Shown here piece by piece: positions 8,923 to 16,292 of a DNA stretch of 20,076 nt. The translations under genes were made by a program, and so were the position numbers. The notes beneath the pieces are model-generated. The model saw only the letters and a list, made by a program, of their open reading frames with translations. It had not been told where the DNA came from and ran no database searches. The stretch comes from JBNKEI01 sp050288705 (GTDB taxonomy: Bacteria; Myxococcota; Myxococcia; Myxococcales; UBA5297). The stretch covers positions 1-20,076 of the forward strand of contig JBNKEI010000173.1 of assembly GCA_050288705.1 (NCBI GenBank), written 5' to 3'. The stretch's first letter is position 1. Every line of letters starts with the position of its first letter.

Positions 8923-9558
8923 GTGAGCGCGAAAAAGAACAATACCGTTACTAATACCTTTTGGGAACCGGGAATAGCTAGAGTGGTCCAGGGGGTTTTA
9001 AAGAAGTATTCAAAAGTACGCTGTTGGAGTCGATTTAGAGCGTTGCGTAACCTAGGAATGCATTTAGGAGCGAATGTAAATCTGCCCCCTTCGGTATGGA
9101 TTGACACCTCGCATTGCCATTTGATCTCCATCGGAGATTGGTGTGGTTTTGGCGAGGGTTGCTGTATTTTGGCGCATGATGCTTTGGCTAACCAGTTTTT
9201 AGATGCCACCCGCATAGGGCGAGTAATTATTCACAACTCGTGCCATGTTGGAGCACGATCGGTTATTTTGCCTGGAGTAGAAATTGGTCCCCAAACCATA
9301 ATCGGCGCTGGTTCGGTGGTTACTCGTTCTGTACCTTCCTACACAGTAGCGGCAGGAAACCCGGCGAGAGTGATCTCTTCCCTTGATGACTATCTAGAAA
9401 AACATCGGGCAAAACAGAAAAAGTCGCCGAGTTTCCCGTACGAAGAAGCAGATGTTCGCTCGATGAATGAACTGGCAAAAAACTATATGCGCGGGTTATT
9501 GCGCAAAGAGTGCGGCTATATCGTGGGCGGATACTCGGCAAATACCAAAGGAGTGTGA
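8923..9558 (+). CDS. Left-handed beta-helix (hexapeptide) acyltransferase, WcaF/NodL-like
   Basis: Predicted O-acetyltransferase acting on a sugar, typically in capsule, LPS or exopolysaccharide synthesis; 211 residues. The hexapeptide ladder begins about residue 47 and continues to about 148, with typical rungs VILPGVEIG and IIGAGSVVT and the terminal signature AAGNPARVI. His85 in LAHDA is the likely catalytic histidine, by analogy with maltose/galactoside acetyltransferases. About 46 N-terminal residues precede the helix, and a basic C-terminal tail contains KHRAKQKK. The start is GTG at 8923; an in-frame TAA lies at 8911 and no better start is seen. The ribosome-binding site is weak. The substrate cannot be told from sequence, and no glycan-synthesis neighbours are present. 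Confidence 0.85.
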   Translation: MSAKKNNTVTNTFWEPGIARVVQGVLKKYSKVRCWSRFRALRNLGMHLGANVNLPPSVWIDTSHCHLISIGDWCGFGEGCCILAHDALANQFLDATRIGRVIIHNSCHVGARSVILPGVEIGPQTIIGAGSVVTRSVPSYTVAAGNPARVISSLDDYLEKHRAKQKKSPSFPYEEADVRSMNELAKNYMRGLLRKECGYIVGGYSANTKGV

Positions 9559-9637
9559 GCACGTGAGTCGCAAATATGACCGAACTGCTATTCACTGCTA
9601 TCCAAAGATGAAGTATTCAAGTATGGAAGCCAATGAA

Positions 9638-9654
9638 CACTACTGTGAGTAGTG
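9638..9654. other. Perfect 7-bp inverted repeat upstream of fba
   Basis: CACTACT-GTG-AGTAGTG lies in the 139-bp gap between the acyltransferase gene and fba, 43 bp before the fba start. It has no following T-run, so it is not a convincing terminator. It could be an operator for the aldolase gene or a leader hairpin. Function unknown. Confidence 0.35.
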
Positions 9655-9697
9655 GATGATGTTTTGGATGACACCCTGATTGTAGGAGACCTAAAGA

Positions 9698-10678
9698 ATG
9701 GCAAAGCATCTGTATGAAGAGTTGGGATTAGTAAACACTAAAGAGATGTTTAAAAAGGCAATGGCTGGCGGATATGCGATTCCCGCCTACAATTTCAACA
9801 ACATGGAGCAGCTTCAGGCTATCATTGGAGGATGTGCCCAGAGCAACTCTCCAGTAATTCTTCAAGTTTCCAGTGGTGCTCGCAAATATGCCAACCAAAC
9901 CTTGCTTCGTTACATGGCGCAGGGCGCGGTAGAAATGTGCCGCAAAGATCTAAAAAGCGAAATCCCCATTGCTTTGCATTTAGACCACGGCGACACTTTT
10001 GAGCTTTGCAAGTCATGTGTTGATTCGGGTTTTTCCTCGGTAATGATCGACGGTTCGCATCACCCGTTTGAAAAAAATGTAGAGCTTACCAGCAAGGTAG
10101 TGGAGTACGCCCATGCGAATGGAGTAACCGTAGAGGGCGAACTGGGGGTATTGGCGGGAATCGAAGACGAAGTCCAGTCCGAACATTCGCATTACACCGA
10201 TCCCAACGAAGTCGAAGAATTTGTAAAGAAGACTGGGGTTGATTCGCTAGCTATTTCCATTGGAACTTCGCACGGTGCCTACAAATTTAAACTGAAACCA
10301 GGCGAGACCGTTCCTCCCTTGCGCTTTGACATACTAGAAGAAATCGAAAAGCGTCTTCCCGGGTTCCCCATTGTTCTGCACGGAGCATCTTCAGTAATTC
10401 CCGAGTACGTCGCTATGATCAATCAGTATGGAGGCAAGCTCGACAATGCAGTAGGAGTTCCCGAAGAGCAGCTACGGCGGGCAGCTAAATCGGCGGTATG
10501 TAAGATTAATATCGACAGCGACGGCCGTTTGGTTATCACCGCAATAATTCGGAAGATTTTCGCTGAAAACCCTTCCGAGTTTGACCCGCGCAAATATTTG
10601 GGACCTACCCGTGACGAGTTGAAGAAGCTCATTATTTCTAAGAACACCAATGTTTTAGGCTCTGCCGAAAAGGCATAA
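9698..10678 (+). CDS. fba: Class II fructose-bisphosphate aldolase
   Basis: Zinc-dependent cytosolic enzyme that interconverts fructose 1,6-bisphosphate with glyceraldehyde 3-phosphate and dihydroxyacetone phosphate, for glycolysis and gluconeogenesis; 326 residues, usual length for the class. Visible motifs: YNFNN near the N-terminus; HLDHGD (94-99) with catalytic Asp96 and zinc ligand His97; DGSHHPFEKN (118-127); EGELG (146-150); zinc ligands His192 (TSHGAYK) and His228 (HGASS); and the phosphate/substrate loop NIDSDGRL (271-278). A GGAG ribosome-binding site lies about 10 nt before the ATG. The gene stands alone; the imuAB block that follows has its own promoter. A related class II aldolase, such as tagatose-bisphosphate aldolase, is possible but less likely. 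Confidence 0.92.
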   Translation: MAKHLYEELGLVNTKEMFKKAMAGGYAIPAYNFNNMEQLQAIIGGCAQSNSPVILQVSSGARKYANQTLLRYMAQGAVEMCRKDLKSEIPIALHLDHGDTFELCKSCVDSGFSSVMIDGSHHPFEKNVELTSKVVEYAHANGVTVEGELGVLAGIEDEVQSEHSHYTDPNEVEEFVKKTGVDSLAISIGTSHGAYKFKLKPGETVPPLRFDILEEIEKRLPGFPIVLHGASSVIPEYVAMINQYGGKLDNAVGVPEEQLRRAAKSAVCKINIDSDGRLVITAIIRKIFAENPSEFDPRKYLGPTRDELKKLIISKNTNVLGSAEKA

Positions 10679-10691
10679 AAAACAACAAAAC

Positions 10692-10725
10692 AAAAAACGA
10701 CTCCTTGTTCTTTTATGAGGAGTCG
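10692..10725 (-). terminator. Intrinsic terminator oriented on the minus strand, between fba and imuA
   Basis: An 8-bp perfect stem, CGACTCCT (10698-10705) with AGGAGTCG (10718-10725), extendable by two G-T pairs. Six A residues and more A-rich sequence lie to its left. Read on the minus strand this is a hairpin followed by a T-rich tract. On the plus strand, the direction of fba, no T-tract follows. It may therefore stop antisense transcription entering fba. Confidence 0.55.
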
Positions 10726-10776
10726 CGTCCGCCTGCTATATCGCCTGGCTTTGAAAGCTAGATGATGTGGACCGCG

Positions 10777-10805
10777 TTGCCGCTGAATGTTTGTTCAGTT
10801 AAAAT
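10777..10805 (+). promoter_or_regulatory. Promoter with LexA-like operator upstream of imuA
   Basis: A candidate -35 box TTGCCG (10777-10782) and a strong -10 box TAAAAT (10800-10805) are separated by 17 bp. The spacer holds CTGAAT-GTTT-GTTCAG (10783-10798), an almost perfect inverted repeat. The same motif recurs in front of imuB. A repressor there would block RNA polymerase, as expected for an SOS gene. LexA identity is inferred from the motif form and from the genes controlled. Confidence 0.7.
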
Positions 10806-10823
10806 AGAGCAAAGGCGGTGTCA

Positions 10824-11459
10824 GTGGATCGGGCAAAGACTCAGCAGCTTATTAGTCAATTAAGAGAAGAAATTCGTCGTCGAGAGAAGTCGTCTTCCTG
10901 GCGACCAGTAGCACCTTCTGGTTTTGCTCCCCTAGACAATTTATTGCCTGGAGGGGGGTTCCCGGCAGGGCGGATAGTAGAACTTACCGGAACCCCAGCC
11001 TCTGGAAAGACCACCTTGGCTTTTATGGCCATGGGTAAGCAGACCAAAGCAGGTCGTTTGGTTGCCTATGTAGATTCTTCCGGCGAACTTTACCCTCCGG
11101 CAATACAAGCCTTGGGGGTAGAGCTTTCCCGGTTGTTGATAGTGTATCCCTGCGAATCTGGCGAATCCGGGGCCAGTTTACGAATTACTAGTATGTTGGC
11201 GCGTTCCCAGGCTTTCGCAGTGGTGGCTGCGGAAATCTCTCCCTGTAATAAACTACCAGGGCCTCCTAGCCGTCGGCTTTTGGAAGCGGCGGAAGCGGGA
11301 AATACCGCGGTGATACTTTTGTGCAATACGCCTAGTGGTTTGGATTCTTCTTTCCGTATTGCGGTAGAGCGTACTCAAGAAACCGAAGTATCGCTTTTGG
11401 TAGAACGCAGCCGCATGGGTCCTCCGGGCAGTCGAGTGATCGGAAAAGTAGATTTCTAG
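10824..11459 (+). CDS. imuA: ImuA, RecA-like mutasome accessory protein
   Basis: ImuA is a RecA-fold protein that works with ImuB and DnaE2 in damage-induced, mutagenic translesion synthesis. About 211 residues, normal for the family. A basic helical N-terminus is followed by a PLDNLLPGGGFPAGRIVEL segment and an intact Walker A motif GTPASGKT, so nucleotide binding is possible. The C-terminal part keeps the typical ERSRMGPPGS pattern. Two GTG starts are in frame, at 10818 and 10824. The AAAGG at 10811-10815 is well spaced only for 10824, so that start is chosen; the longer form would add two residues. The gene lies just downstream of a LexA-like operator and promoter. It ends 110 bp before the imuB start chosen here. 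Confidence 0.85.
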   Translation: MDRAKTQQLISQLREEIRRREKSSSWRPVAPSGFAPLDNLLPGGGFPAGRIVELTGTPASGKTTLAFMAMGKQTKAGRLVAYVDSSGELYPPAIQALGVELSRLLIVYPCESGESGASLRITSMLARSQAFAVVAAEISPCNKLPGPPSRRLLEAAEAGNTAVILLCNTPSGLDSSFRIAVERTQETEVSLLVERSRMGPPGSRVIGKVDF

Positions 11460-11473
11460 TTAGAAAAAACAAG

Positions 11474-11502
11474 TTGCTCACTGAACTAAAGTTCAGTAAG
11501 TT
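11474..11502 (+). promoter_or_regulatory. Second LexA-like operator and promoter, upstream of imuB
   Basis: A candidate -35 TTGCTC (11474-11479) and -10 TAAGTT (11497-11502) are separated by 17 bp. The spacer contains CTGAAC-TAAA-GTTCAG (11481-11496), a perfect 6-bp-arm inverted repeat that extends to 7 bp as ACTGAAC/GTTCAGT. It matches the imuA operator in 6+6 arm positions except one. The promoter boxes are weaker than those of imuA. The site lies in the imuA-imuB gap, giving imuB its own SOS-type control. Confidence 0.7.
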
Positions 11503-11569
11503 TTGGCCAATTGCACCCGGCGAATTGGGGTTGATGATTGCCTATTGCCTATTGAAGCGAGGTGAGCAA

Positions 11570-13186
11570 GTGAAAGAGTCTAAGTCGAGGATAATAGGGA
11601 TTTATTTGCCAAGGTTTCTTATTCAGCGTCGGTTACGCGAAGACGCTTCCTTGGCTCATCGGCCGGTAGGGGTATTTCGTTCTCAAGAGAACAGCGATCG
11701 CCTAATTGCGGTTTCGCGAAGTGCGTTAATTTCTGGAGTAACCGTAGGAAGCACCGCAACTCAGGCCAAAGCAGTCTGTCCAGGGCTTCGGTTGCTCAAA
11801 GACGATCCAGTTTCTGATTTGCGAGCACTGAAAGAGTTGGCGGAATCATTACTGGAAATTAGTCCGGCGGTAGAGTTGAGCGGCGCAGAAGGAATTTTTG
11901 CTGATGCAAGCTCCAGTAATCTTTGGGGCAAAAGCAAAATAGGGGAAGAGGGGTTATTAAAAGCCCTTTCCGAGCGCTGTCACCAATGGGGATATCGAGC
12001 ACAAATGGTAATAGCGGACAACAAATTCACCGCTATGGCTTTGGCAATGCATTGCCCGCGGCCGCAACGAATAGAACGAATAGAAGGAGCAGCCGCATCT
12101 CTATTGGCTCCCCTTTCTTTAGCGGTGCTTCCTGCTTCCGAAGAGCTTTTATGGTCTTGGACTGCTCTAGGGTTAAAAACACTGGGAGACTTAGCTGCTT
12201 TGCCTACTTCTGGAGTAGGAGTTCGTTTTGGAAAAGAAGGAATGCTTATGCAACGATTAGCGCGAGGAGAAGACCCTCGACCCTTAATTCCCTTGCATTC
12301 TTCGCCCCTTTTAACCGAGTCGATGTTTCTAGAATGGCCAGCAGAATCATTAGAACCAGTGCTTGCTGCACTTAAAACAGTAGTTGATCGGCTTATAACT
12401 CGTCTATTAGCAAGAGGGTTGGCTTTAACTAAGTTAGAAATCGCTTTTGAGCTGGAAGGAAATAAAGAAGCTAAAATAGTTCTTCCCTTAGCTAAGCCAA
12501 CTCGTTCTTCCAGTTTACTAATGCATTTATTTCAAGAACAATTAAACCAGATGCAGGTAACCGCCCCAATAGTCGCCATAAAAGTAGAAGCATTGGAAAC
12601 CGGGCCTGGGGAACAGGTACAACTTTCTTTAGAAAGTACGCCACAAATCGAAAAAGCGTTAGAAACAGTATTGTCTCGCCTACAAGCCGTACAGGGAGAG
12701 GAAGCATTATTTTCAGCCAGTCCCGTAGATGTACATCGGCCAGAAAGAGCGTGGGAAAAAATTCCGTTTAGACCAGATAAAACTCTTTCCTCCAAAGAAT
12801 CAAAAGCCAAAAGTCGCCATAAAAAATTGGCAAGACCAGAATTATTACCTAGAGAAGAACAAGGCTGTTTATTTGCAAAAAAAGAAAACAAGGAAGAAAA
12901 CGTATTATGTACCAAAGGAATTCGTCCCACGCGCCTTTTATCTTCCCCCAAACCACTAAAAGTAGAAACCTCGTCTTCTGGACGTATAACCGCAGTACGA
13001 ATTGGAAGTAGACGTCATGTAGCAGCTTCGGTACGCGGTCCCGAGCGTTTACAAGGAGAATGGTGGCAAACCGATGGGGGATTTTTTCGAGACTATTTTC
13101 GTACGTTAGTAGTAGGGGTAGGCGGGTGTTGGATTTTTCGCGATATTTGTAGCGGAAATTATTATCTGCATGGGTATTTTGATTAG
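11570..13186 (+). CDS. imuB: ImuB, Y-family polymerase-like mutasome protein
   Basis: ImuB is a catalytically inactive Y-family polymerase homologue that links the mutasome to the beta clamp and to DnaE2. About 538 residues. The N-terminus RIIGIYLPRFLIQRRL stands where active polymerases have the first metal-binding Asp, and EGIFADAS replaces the second acidic motif, as in other ImuB proteins. A little-finger-like region follows. QLSLE at about residue 351 could be a clamp-binding peptide, though this is tentative. The C-terminus ends in the family pattern GPERLQGEWW...RDYFR...YLHGYF, so the gene is complete. The GTG start at 11570 is chosen because GAGGTGAG (11559-11566) precedes it. The longer frame from 11474 would place the LexA-like operator inside the coding region. 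No dnaE2 follows; instead an Rpn nuclease gene starts 16 bp later. Confidence 0.87.
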   Translation: MKESKSRIIGIYLPRFLIQRRLREDASLAHRPVGVFRSQENSDRLIAVSRSALISGVTVGSTATQAKAVCPGLRLLKDDPVSDLRALKELAESLLEISPAVELSGAEGIFADASSSNLWGKSKIGEEGLLKALSERCHQWGYRAQMVIADNKFTAMALAMHCPRPQRIERIEGAAASLLAPLSLAVLPASEELLWSWTALGLKTLGDLAALPTSGVGVRFGKEGMLMQRLARGEDPRPLIPLHSSPLLTESMFLEWPAESLEPVLAALKTVVDRLITRLLARGLALTKLEIAFELEGNKEAKIVLPLAKPTRSSSLLMHLFQEQLNQMQVTAPIVAIKVEALETGPGEQVQLSLESTPQIEKALETVLSRLQAVQGEEALFSASPVDVHRPERAWEKIPFRPDKTLSSKESKAKSRHKKLARPELLPREEQGCLFAKKENKEENVLCTKGIRPTRLLSSPKPLKVETSSSGRITAVRIGSRRHVAASVRGPERLQGEWWQTDGGFFRDYFRTLVVGVGGCWIFRDICSGNYYLHGYFD

Positions 13187-13202
13187 TGGCGTGAGGAATA
13201 AA

Positions 13203-14129
13203 ATGAAGAACAGAGAACTGCTCGATCCAAAACTAGATGTAGTATTCAAGATATTGTTTACTCGGCCAGAAAATGAGGGACTTTTAAAGGCCATGCTAAC
13301 CGCGGTACTGGAGCCAAATGCGCCTATTCGGCACCTAAAAGTATTAAATCCCGAGCCTCCCAAAGAGGTCGCAACCGATAAAGGAATTGTACTCGATATC
13401 CGAGTGGACTTGGAGAATGGCGTGCACTTGGATGTGGAAATGGAGAGCACCTTACGCATAGGATTTCGTAGGCGAGTTCTTTATTACTGGGCACGCCTCT
13501 ACTCTGGAGATCTAAGGCGTGGAAACCATTATGCTTCCTTGAGTCCTACCGTTAGTGTGGTATGGCTGAACGACGAATTGTCCAATGATACTGGAATGCA
13601 TAATATTTTTCAGGTATTAGAAAAAACAACGCATTTTCGACTAACAGAAGATTTAGAAATACATATTTTAGAACTTCCTAAGTTTGCACGTGCGGAAGGA
13701 AGGGGTGAGCAGATTTCTCTAGCGCTTAGGCGTTGGGTGCGTTTTCTTTCCAGTAAAGAAGAAGTAGAATTTGAGCAGCTGGCTATGGAGGATTCAGTAA
13801 TGCACGAGGCAAAAGAGGCGTTGGAAAGGATTTCGAGCCAATCTGAATGGTGTCAAATTGCCGAGGTGCGAAGACGCGCTCTAGATACTTATGAGATAGA
13901 GATGTCAGCAGCTAGGGAAGAGGGGATAAGTCAAGGGATAAGTCAAGGAATTGTTCAGGGGAAAGCCAAAAGCCTTTTACGAGTCTTGGAACGTCGGTTC
14001 GGCCTTGTTCCAGTTTGGATTCGGGAACAAATTGTCTCTATCAAGCCAGAAGACAGTGAGCAGCTAGAAAAATGGCTAGATCAAGCAGTGACTGCATCTT
14101 CTCTTGAAGATGTATTTACCATTGGATAG
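13203..14129 (+). CDS. Rpn-family PD-(D/E)XK nuclease / putative transposase
   Basis: Member of the Rpn / PDDEXK_2 family: DNA endonucleases that stimulate RecA-independent recombination, often annotated as transposases. 308 residues. The N-terminal signature LLDPKLDVVFKILFTRPEN is clear. Active-site candidates are Asp65 (IVLDIRV) and Glu79 in DVEMES; most relatives I recall have EMQ here, so Glu81 in place of Gln is unusual. The C-terminus has the helical tail common in the family, with a repeated ISQG segment encoded by a short tandem duplication near 13926-13949. The ATG at 13203 has GAGGA (13193-13197) 5 nt upstream. A longer frame from 13170 would overlap imuB and is less likely. Only 16 bp separate it from imuB, so both are probably on one SOS-regulated transcript. 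Confidence 0.85.
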   Translation: MKNRELLDPKLDVVFKILFTRPENEGLLKAMLTAVLEPNAPIRHLKVLNPEPPKEVATDKGIVLDIRVDLENGVHLDVEMESTLRIGFRRRVLYYWARLYSGDLRRGNHYASLSPTVSVVWLNDELSNDTGMHNIFQVLEKTTHFRLTEDLEIHILELPKFARAEGRGEQISLALRRWVRFLSSKEEVEFEQLAMEDSVMHEAKEALERISSQSEWCQIAEVRRRALDTYEIEMSAAREEGISQGISQGIVQGKAKSLLRVLERRFGLVPVWIREQIVSIKPEDSEQLEKWLDQAVTASSLEDVFTIG

Positions 14130-14175
14130 GGGGATAGGGCCATTTCTCCGTTAGGTAAAACAGGAGACCTTCGTA

Positions 14176-14192
14176 GAGCGTTTCAGACGCTC
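14176..14192. terminator. Weak hairpin between convergent genes
   Basis: GAGCGT-TTCAG-ACGCTC forms a 6-bp perfect stem in the 105-bp gap between the converging nuclease gene and the first NEL paralogue. No T-run follows on either strand, so it is at best a weak or factor-dependent terminator. Confidence 0.3.
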
Positions 14193-14234
14193 GCACCCGA
14201 TATTTTGTCGAATGTTAGGAGTTTGCTTTCTTTA

Positions 14235-16232
14235 CTATGAGCGGAATATTTCGCGGGTATATTCGCGTTGTATTTCCCTTAGCATAGCGTCTCTGTTGGC
14301 GGCCAACGTATTGTATTCCTGTACATATTCTTTTCCCGAGATTGTTTGGGCGCGTTCTTCGAGTTCCTCGCTCGATCTTTGAAAAACCGCCTCGATGTCT
14401 TGCTTATGTTTTTGAAACCGCTGGTTTTTCTCCAAATAGGTATTCCAGAATGGCTGCTCGATGGCAAAGTTAACCAGCGCGGCGCTGTTGTCGGCTCTTT
14501 CGATGGTGAGCACGTGTGCCTTGGCGCGGTCGAGCGCGGCCCGGTTAACACCCGAAATTGCGTTATAACGCATGGCGACAGTTTCGCAGGGCAGCTCCAG
14601 TTCGTTTTTCAATCCCACCCGGTAGGCCAGAATGACTTCAATTTCATCGACGCCCCGCCGGGTGGCAATATCGCTGCGGGCAAAAGCATCAAGTGTACTG
14701 AGGCGGAACACTCCTCTGAGCAGATGCATCATCTGATCATGGCCGCCGCCGGCTTGCAAAATCCTATGCGACTTGCAGGCTATCTCGATGTCAGAAAAAG
14801 TTATAGTCACCCGGTCAGAGCACGTTTCCAGGCCCTGCTGCGCCTGCAAATAACAATTGGCGCGCAATTCAGCGCTATCAACTTCGGCTAGCGTTCTAAT
14901 AACGGCAGCAACCCTGTCTGTAAATCCCGGCAAAGATGCTTCCGCCGTGGCGCTATAGCCCGCTGTGCCATCCAGGCGATTAATGAGTTGACCGAAACAG
15001 TCGGCATTTTCGGTACCTCGCAAATTCTGAAGGCGTTCCGGACTGATACCGCTGCAATAATGCCTAATAGCGTCTTCAAAGCTCCTGCTTCTGTGTGTCT
15101 GGGCGGAAGGAGCTTCGATAATGGAAAAACTTATCTGTGGTCCATCGGCTCGTTGAGTCAGTGCAACCATTGTCTGCTGAGACAAAGGATTTCGATTGAG
15201 GTTTATTCGCGTTGCTTGAGGCAATCGAAATATACTCTGTGGCAGCGAGGTCAGTTGGTTGTTATCCAAACATAGCGCGCGAAGCTCAGTAAGGTTGCCG
15301 ATGAAATCGGGCAGCGCAATCAGTTGGTTGTTTGACAAGCCTAGCCAGCGAAGCCCCGTAAGGTTGCGGATGAAATCGGGCAGTACGGTTAGTTGGTTGT
15401 TATCGAGTTTTAGCGAGCGAAGTCCACTAAGGTTACTAAGGGAGTCGGGTAATGCTGCTAGTTGGTTGTTTTCCAAGTTTAGCGTGTGGAGCCCATTAAG
15501 GTTGCTGATGAAATCGGGCAGCGCAATCAGTCGATTGCTCGACAAGTCTAGCCAGCGAAGTCCAATAAGACTGCCGATGAAACCAGGTAGCTCGGTTAGC
15601 TGGTTGTTGCCCAATTTTAGCGTGCGAAGCCCCGTAAGATTGCCGATGAAACCGGGTAGCTCGGTTAGTTGGTTGTTATTCAAGTGTAGCTTGGAAAGCC
15701 GAGTAAGGTTGCCGAGGGAATTGGGCACCTCGGTCAGTTGGTTGCTACTCAAGTTTAGCTCGCTAAGCCAGGTAAGGTTGCCGATTTCTTCTGGGAGGCT
15801 TTTCAAATTGAGATTGACCAGACTAAGGACGGTGTCACGTTGCTGAAAACATTCAAGAATTCTGTCTTTTGCCGTAGATCTATTTTCATTCCGATTGATA
15901 TTATTCTCCCAAATATTCAAGGCGTGATTCATTTGTGTTTGACTAATTCGTTTTCTAAAAAATATGTTAAACGAACCGGCCAGCATACTATTTGACCCAT
16001 GGCGAGTGTCCTCAACTAGCAGGTTTCCATTGTTCCCATTTGCAGTATTAAAGGTATCTCGATGTTGCAAATTGTTATGACTCGTTGATTCATTGTTGAC
16101 ATTAACGTTATTTGGTCCAGGTATCTCGTTGTTTCTCAGTTCTGACTCTTGCTGGCTATTAGAGGTGCTCGCGATATCATGTCGGATAGTGTGACTTTGT
16201 TTATTATGAATACCGAGAATTCTATTAAACAT
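14235..16232 (-). CDS. LRR-NEL E3 ubiquitin ligase-type effector, paralogue A
   Basis: 665-residue protein of the IpaH/SspH class. Residues 1-80 are Asn/Ser-rich and probably disordered, with no signal peptide, as is usual for type III effectors. A segment shared with its neighbour, SMLAGSFNIF, ends near 91. The LRR N-cap (W108...NR...RILEC) leads into about ten 23-residue LRRs of the LxxLPxxxGNLxxL type (135-355). The NEL domain covers about 383-640, with catalytic Cys471 and Asp473 in ETCSDR; the Trp common eight residues after the Cys in IpaH proteins is Phe479. The match to the family continues through EVILAYRVGLKNELELP and a C-terminal helical, charged region. AGGGA precedes the ATG. It is the last gene of a three-gene minus-strand array and converges on the Rpn nuclease gene. 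Ligase function and delivery into a host are inferred. Confidence 0.88.
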   Translation of the reverse strand: MFNRILGIHNKQSHTIRHDIASTSNSQQESELRNNEIPGPNNVNVNNESTSHNNLQHRDTFNTANGNNGNLLVEDTRHGSNSMLAGSFNIFFRKRISQTQMNHALNIWENNINRNENRSTAKDRILECFQQRDTVLSLVNLNLKSLPEEIGNLTWLSELNLSSNQLTEVPNSLGNLTRLSKLHLNNNQLTELPGFIGNLTGLRTLKLGNNQLTELPGFIGSLIGLRWLDLSSNRLIALPDFISNLNGLHTLNLENNQLAALPDSLSNLSGLRSLKLDNNQLTVLPDFIRNLTGLRWLGLSNNQLIALPDFIGNLTELRALCLDNNQLTSLPQSIFRLPQATRINLNRNPLSQQTMVALTQRADGPQISFSIIEAPSAQTHRSRSFEDAIRHYCSGISPERLQNLRGTENADCFGQLINRLDGTAGYSATAEASLPGFTDRVAAVIRTLAEVDSAELRANCYLQAQQGLETCSDRVTITFSDIEIACKSHRILQAGGGHDQMMHLLRGVFRLSTLDAFARSDIATRRGVDEIEVILAYRVGLKNELELPCETVAMRYNAISGVNRAALDRAKAHVLTIERADNSAALVNFAIEQPFWNTYLEKNQRFQKHKQDIEAVFQRSSEELEERAQTISGKEYVQEYNTLAANRDAMLREIQREYTREIFRS
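15168..15830 (-). repeat. 69-bp LRR-coding tandem repeats in paralogue A
   Basis: About nine to ten in-frame units of 69 bp (23 codons), encoding consensus LxLxxNQLTxLPxFIGNLTGL. Units are more diverged from one another than those at the right end of the window. Confidence 0.85.
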
Positions 16233-16292
16233 TCTTATTCCCTAAAAAGGTCATAACCAAACTTATTTTGGCCGACGAAAGCCACGTGCAAA

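Noticed and set aside
11474..11569. Extension of imuB to an upstream TTG start at 11474
   Set aside because: It adds 32 residues unlike ImuB, lacks a ribosome-binding site and runs through the LexA-like operator; GTG at 11570 has GAGGTGAG.
3677..11701. GCGATCGC octamers near 3678 and 11694 as cyanobacterial HIP1 sites
   Set aside because: Only two copies were noticed in 20 kb, far below the density seen in HIP1-rich genomes.
15259..15846. Plus-strand open frame across the LRR region of paralogue A, and a similar one at 17779-18201
   Set aside because: They are antisense shadows of the 69-bp repeats; a period divisible by three keeps opposite frames open. No ribosome-binding site or recognisable product.
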